From positions 1 to 8,207 of the forward strand of contig CAMPKR010000099.1 in NCBI GenBank assembly GCA_946887345.1: 8,207 nt of DNA, given 5' to 3'. Of this stretch, positions 6,341 through 8,207 are shown piece after piece; within the stretch, counting starts at the first letter, position 1, and the number at the start of each line of letters is the position of its first letter. This DNA is from an uncultured Bacteroidota bacterium (GTDB lineage Bacteria > Bacteroidota > Bacteroidia > Chitinophagales > Chitinophagaceae). A program made the translations under genes and the position numbers. The notes under the pieces are model-generated. The model ran no database searches. It was not told the origin of the DNA and saw nothing but the letters and a program-made list of their open reading frames with translations.

Positions 6341-6865
6341 ATGAAAAAGATACTCTTCGCACTGATGTTAACGCTTCCCCTGGCAGGTTTCGCCCAGGAA
6401 CTGGAAGGCTTTTGGGGGCTGAATTTTTCGAGCAGCAACGAAAAAGTACAGGAAATAGTAAAGCAGCGTAGCGGCAAGGCGCCCATAGAAGGCTCTAACG
6501 AAACCGTACTGGCCTACCGCAATTGTGATTTTGGCGGTAACAAGGCCTACCTGGTGCAGCTTTATTTCTTTAACAACAAGCTTTACGGCGGCGATATCAC
6601 TGTTACGCCTGCAGCTAACGAAGCCTACGAGATCTACGGTCAGATAGTGGACGAAATAAGCCATAAATACCAGGAAAATGTAAAAGGCACTGAACAGGTA
6701 ACGGCTGTTTATGAATCGGGCAGTGTAAACTGGAGTTTTACCAATTCAATGTCTGAAATATGCGCTACGATAGAAAATGGCGTCATCCGTATCAGCTACA
6801 GGGACGGCTATATATCCGGCCAAAAGACGGCGGCAATAGAAGACTATCGCAACAGAGATTACTAG
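6341..6865 (+). CDS. Small secreted protein of unknown function
   Basis: I do not recognise a named family. The 174-residue product starts with a standard Sec signal peptide: MKK, a hydrophobic core at about 4-16 (ILFALMLTLPLAG), and a likely signal peptidase I cut after Ala18 (GFA/QE). There is no lipobox cysteine, so a periplasmic or secreted location is likely. The mature part of about 156 residues has alternating strand-like segments, with WGLNFSSSNEKVQEIVKQR (25-43), then DFGGNKAYLVQLYFFNNKLYGG (63-84), SVNWSF (128-133) and a C-terminal VIRISYRDGY. This suggests a small mixed alpha/beta fold. Two cysteines (62 and 141) could form a disulfide. The ATG at 6341 is chosen because it opens the signal peptide; the open frame extends far upstream but only antisense to the DUF892 gene. 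The stop overlaps that of the convergent KTSC gene. Confidence 0.82.
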   Translation: MKKILFALMLTLPLAGFAQELEGFWGLNFSSSNEKVQEIVKQRSGKAPIEGSNETVLAYRNCDFGGNKAYLVQLYFFNNKLYGGDITVTPAANEAYEIYGQIVDEISHKYQENVKGTEQVTAVYESGSVNWSFTNSMSEICATIENGVIRISYRDGYISGQKTAAIEDYRNRDY

Positions 6866-7059
6866 CCGACACGACGAAACGGAAATTTACCCTTTATCTC
6901 CCTGTTCAGGAATGAGCCCTTGGACAGGGAGTTTTTCATCCGCTGGTAAACGGCCAGCGGCACATCCAGGTAGTCATATATCAATCCTGAAAGAAAGATC
7001 ACCTTAAGGACTTTATCCTCCTCGCTATAGGAATATGATGCAATGACGGATGATGGCAT
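6862..7059 (-). CDS. KTSC-domain protein
   Basis: Single-domain protein of 65 residues matching the KTSC domain, named after its occurrence at the C-terminus of some lysyl-tRNA synthetases and also found alone in small bacterial proteins. Visible features, in order, are SSVIASYSYSEEDKVLKVIF (3-22), SGLIYDYLDVPLAVYQRM (23-40), SLSKGSFLNREIKGKF (43-58) and the end PFRRVG. The pattern of SSxIxxxxY, then F..G..Y.Y.dVP, then SKGxFlNr.Ikgkfp.r is the family signature. The molecular role of stand-alone KTSC proteins is not known to me. The start at 7059 gives MPSSV, right at the domain boundary; a GTG two codons upstream (7065) is possible but adds nothing. Its stop codon shares CTAG with the stop of the secreted-protein gene, and it is divergent from the iron permease gene. 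Confidence 0.85.
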   Translation of the reverse strand: MPSSVIASYSYSEEDKVLKVIFLSGLIYDYLDVPLAVYQRMKNSLSKGSFLNREIKGKFPFRRVG

Positions 7060-7157
7060 AAACACATGATCTTTAACTATTAAGCCGAAAAAATAATGCC
7101 CTCGTGCCTACGGCTGTACTGGCATAGTTTTCAAAGTATTGGACAAAAGCTGAGATC

Positions 7158-7628
7158 ATGAAAAAGAAGAATAAAGGGGATAGCTTCTTTGAAAAATTTG
7201 CTTCTAAAGTCACCTACTTTACCGGCAGGCCGGTGGTGTTCTTTAGCGCCGTGGGGCTGGTATTGCTCTGGGCGGTTTTAGGCCCGTTTTTTGGCTTTTC
7301 TGATACCTGGCAACTGGTGATCAACACAGGTACGACCATTATTACCTTCCTGATGGTCTTCGTGATACAGCAATCGCAGAACAAAGATACTATTGCCCTG
7401 CAGCTAAAGCTAAATGAACTGGTAGCTGCCAACAAGCTTGCCAGCAACCGCCTGATAGATGTGGAAGACCTGAGCGAAGAAGAACTGGAAACCCTAAAGA
7501 AGTACTACATCAAACTCTCCGACCTGGCCGAAAAAGAAAAGGACATCTTCAGTACCCATTCTATAGATGAGGCTAAGGAAAAGCACGAGGAAAAGTCCGG
7601 GAAATCCACGCGTCCAAGAAAAAAGTAA
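7158..7628 (+). CDS. Low-affinity iron permease family protein
   Basis: Small inner-membrane protein of the Fe_permease family, distantly related to fungal low-affinity iron transporters such as Fet4. The 156 residues start with a soluble stretch (1-23) containing FEKFASKVTYFTGRP. Two hydrophobic helices follow at about 26-46 and 53-71. The signature GPFFGFSDTWQLVINTGTTI (42-61), TFLMVFVIQQSQNKD (63-77) and ALQLKLNELV (80-89) is strongly conserved in bacterial members. The C-terminus (about 100-156) is charged, with DVEDLSEEELETLKKYY and a lysine-rich end, likely cytoplasmic. Whether single bacterial members move iron is not established as far as I know; the name comes from the family. Ten residues of AAAGCTGAGATC separate it from an upstream 92-base divergent gap. 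The neighbouring ferritin-like and TonB genes give a loose metal theme. Confidence 0.88.
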   Translation: MKKKNKGDSFFEKFASKVTYFTGRPVVFFSAVGLVLLWAVLGPFFGFSDTWQLVINTGTTIITFLMVFVIQQSQNKDTIALQLKLNELVAANKLASNRLIDVEDLSEEELETLKKYYIKLSDLAEKEKDIFSTHSIDEAKEKHEEKSGKSTRPRKK

Positions 7629-7650
7629 TGGCATTGTTTTAGCATTGATC

Positions 7651-7861
7651 ATGAAAAAAGTAGTTATGAACAAGAACAAGAAAAACCGAAGCGGCAGCAT
7701 GAGCAACGAAGAATACAGGGAAGATGCCAAAAAACGCCAGGAAAAGAACAAGTCAGCCGGGAGCCCCTGCCAAAAGTAATCGCCAGACGGGCGGCAATAA
7801 AAAGGACGACTCTGAAGGCATAAGAAAGCAAACAACTAAAAAAGGACCTAATAGTATATAA
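7651..7861 (+). pseudogene. Small lysine-rich ORF, apparently frameshifted at a CCCC run
   Basis: As sequenced, the frame from ATG 7651 stops at 7777-7779, giving 42 residues (MKKVVMNKNKKNRSGS, then MSNEEYREDAKKRQEKNKSAG). I do not recognise a family. Past the stop, the +1 frame keeps the same polar, lysine-rich character (AKSNRQTGGNKKDDSEG, then IRKQTTKKG) with no stop until TAA 7859-7861. Reading CCCT at 7765-7768 as one unit, or dropping one C of 7764-7767, joins both parts into a 69-residue protein without other changes. It could be a recent frameshift, a sequencing slip, or +1 recoding at a proline CCC-T site. It lies 22 bases after the iron permease stop, so may share its transcript. 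An alternative start is ATG 7666. Short length and biased composition keep confidence low. Confidence 0.4.
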
Positions 7862-8004
7862 TGCAGGGTTGTGCAGCGTATATGCATGCCGGTGCAGCGT
7901 ATGCGCAAACTTGTGCCGGATCTGTGCAAGCTTGTGCAATGTATGTGCTGCGCGGTGCAATGATGGAAGCGGGCAAAGCCCTGATTTTAAAGCAACTGGC
8001 ATAA
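7861..8004 (+). CDS. 47-residue repeat-encoded small ORF
   Basis: ATG 7861 opens 47 codons ending at TAA 8002-8004. Residues 2-36 are five degenerate 7-residue units: QGCAAYM, HAGAAYA, QTCAGSV, QACAMYV and LRGAMME, encoded by 21-bp tandem repeats. The tail AGKALILKQLA is amphipathic. The A of the ATG is the last base of the TAA that closes the restored lysine-rich frame (TAATG), a typical coupling arrangement. The stop codon sits in the loop of the terminator at 7994-8017, consistent with plus-strand transcription through this point. No known family is recognised, and composition (Ala, Cys, Met-rich) is unlike neighbours. It may be only a non-coding repeat that happens to be open, since the opposite strand is also open across it. 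Confidence 0.35.
   Translation: MQGCAAYMHAGAAYAQTCAGSVQACAMYVLRGAMMEAGKALILKQLA
7864..7968. repeat. Five-unit 21-bp degenerate tandem repeat
   Basis: Units start at 7864, 7885, 7906, 7927 and 7948, each 21 bases, with rough consensus CAngcttGTGCAgcgTATgTG. The core GTGCA or GTGCC is kept in all five units at the same offset, while the flanks have diverged. No similar unit is seen directly before 7864 or after 7968. The period is a multiple of three, so a coding frame stays open through it. Confidence 0.8.
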
Positions 8005-8017
8005 AGCCAGTTTTTTT
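7994..8017 (+). terminator. Rho-independent terminator after the tandem-repeat ORF
   Basis: AACTGGC (7994-8000) pairs perfectly with GCCAGTT (8006-8012) around the loop ATAAA, and seven T follow from 8011 to 8017. The TAA of the 47-codon ORF lies in the loop. It would end a plus-strand transcript from the iron permease gene or from a promoter nearer the small ORFs. Confidence 0.88.
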
Positions 8018-8034
8018 GCGGCAACTTCTATTTC

Positions 8035-8207
8035 TTTTTGTTTCCTTTTTTAGGCCTTTTTTTTTGAAGAAATCCAGGAATGACGCGGGTCTTATATTTC
8101 CTGATGTTCAGTTTTGTTGCGTTTTTGTTTCCTCTCGTTTCCTTTTTGTTTATAGCGGTGTTTCATTCAGTTCATTTTTGTTTACTTTTTATTGCCTTTT
8201 TGTTTCC
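8035..8207. repeat. Five copies of TTTTTGTTT(C/A)(C/T) in a T-rich stretch
   Basis: Copies start at 8035, 8122, 8143, 8175 and 8197. Three are exactly TTTTTGTTTCC (8035, 8122, 8197); the others end in AT (8143) or AC (8175). Start-to-start spacing is 87, 21, 32 and 22 bases, so the last four are close to two, three and two helical turns apart. The window ends inside the series, so more copies may follow. Confidence 0.6.
8080..8207 (+). CDS. Possible N-terminus of a hydrophobic membrane protein, cut by the window end
   Basis: ATG 8080 opens a frame with no stop to the window end, giving at least 42 residues that are nearly all hydrophobic: MTRVLYFLMFSFVAFLF, then PLVSFLFIAVFHSVHFCLLF. It reads as one or two transmembrane helices. 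AATCCAGGA lies just before the start and could act as a weak ribosome site. An in-frame stop at 8065-8067 bounds it upstream, and the gene would begin 63 bases after the previous terminator. T-rich DNA gives Phe/Leu codons by chance, and the repeats noted here supply three in-frame FLF triplets, so this may be artefact. No family can be named from the fragment. Confidence 0.35.
   Translation, partial: MTRVLYFLMFSFVAFLFPLVSFLFIAVFHSVHFCLLFIAFLF

Noticed and set aside
6211..6486. N-terminal extension of the DUF892 reading frame by 92 codons
   Set aside because: The extension has no family resemblance, overlaps the start of the divergent gene, and MAQTRSK at 6210 is a natural start for the basic tail.
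7060..7065. GTG start two codons upstream for the KTSC gene
   Set aside because: ATG 7059 sits at the domain boundary and is the commoner start type; the two extra residues are not supported.
7125..7132. TAGTTTTC as a -7 element for the iron permease gene
   Set aside because: No TTTG is found at the right distance upstream, so a single imperfect half is not enough.
7864..7968. CRISPR-like array
   Set aside because: The units are contiguous, degenerate and lack spacers, and no cas gene is near.
7664..8002. Minus-strand 112-codon frame across the small-ORF region
   Set aside because: It is antisense to the lysine-rich ORF and the tandem repeat; its His/Leu heptads follow from the 21-bp period, and the strong terminator at 7994-8017 points to plus-strand transcription.

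Overview
The window looks like chromosomal DNA of a Bacteroidota bacterium, most likely near Chitinophagaceae/Sphingobacteriia. This is inferred from the exbB-exbD-exbD-tonB layout, the TonB N-terminus (start MDTNKILNADYLDILFEGRN), the A-rich leaders without strong Shine-Dalgarno sequences, and the family make-up of the accessory genes. No rRNA, tRNA, transposase or CRISPR array was seen.

Region 1 (64-3181, + strand) is a complete TonB energy-transduction operon: one ExbB, two different ExbD proteins and a proline-rich TonB. It ends in a clear hairpin-plus-T-run terminator (3206-3232). Together these would use the proton gradient to power TonB-dependent outer-membrane uptake.

Region 2 (3233-3633) is a 400-base gene-free spacer with several short palindromic elements of the kind dispersed through Bacteroidota and other environmental genomes.

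Region 3 (3634-5429, + strand) is a likely three-gene operon: a 19-cysteine Csp3/DUF326-like copper-binding four-helix bundle protein, a DUF2892-SRPBCC protein, and an Fpg/Nei-family DNA glycosylase that starts 1 base after the preceding stop. Facing it is a DUF892 (YciE/YciF-type) ferritin-like protein (5479-6210, -) with an unusual histone-like basic N-terminal tail and an acidic C-terminal tail. The gene content suggests metal/oxidative-stress handling and DNA protection; this is an inference from families.

Region 4 (6341-7628) has a small secreted protein of unknown function, a KTSC-domain protein convergent with it (their stop codons overlap in one CTAG), and a low-affinity iron permease family membrane protein.

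Region 5 (7651-8207) is the least ordinary part. A small lysine-rich ORF appears frameshifted at a CCCC run. Restoring the frame carries it to a TAA that overlaps, as TAATG, the start of a 47-codon ORF built on five 21-bp tandem repeats (a 7-residue protein repeat). That ORF's stop codon lies in the loop of a strong terminator (7994-8017). Beyond it is a T-rich stretch with five copies of TTTTTGTTT(C/A)(C/T), spaced mostly near whole helical turns, which overlaps the start of a possible hydrophobic ORF running off the window.
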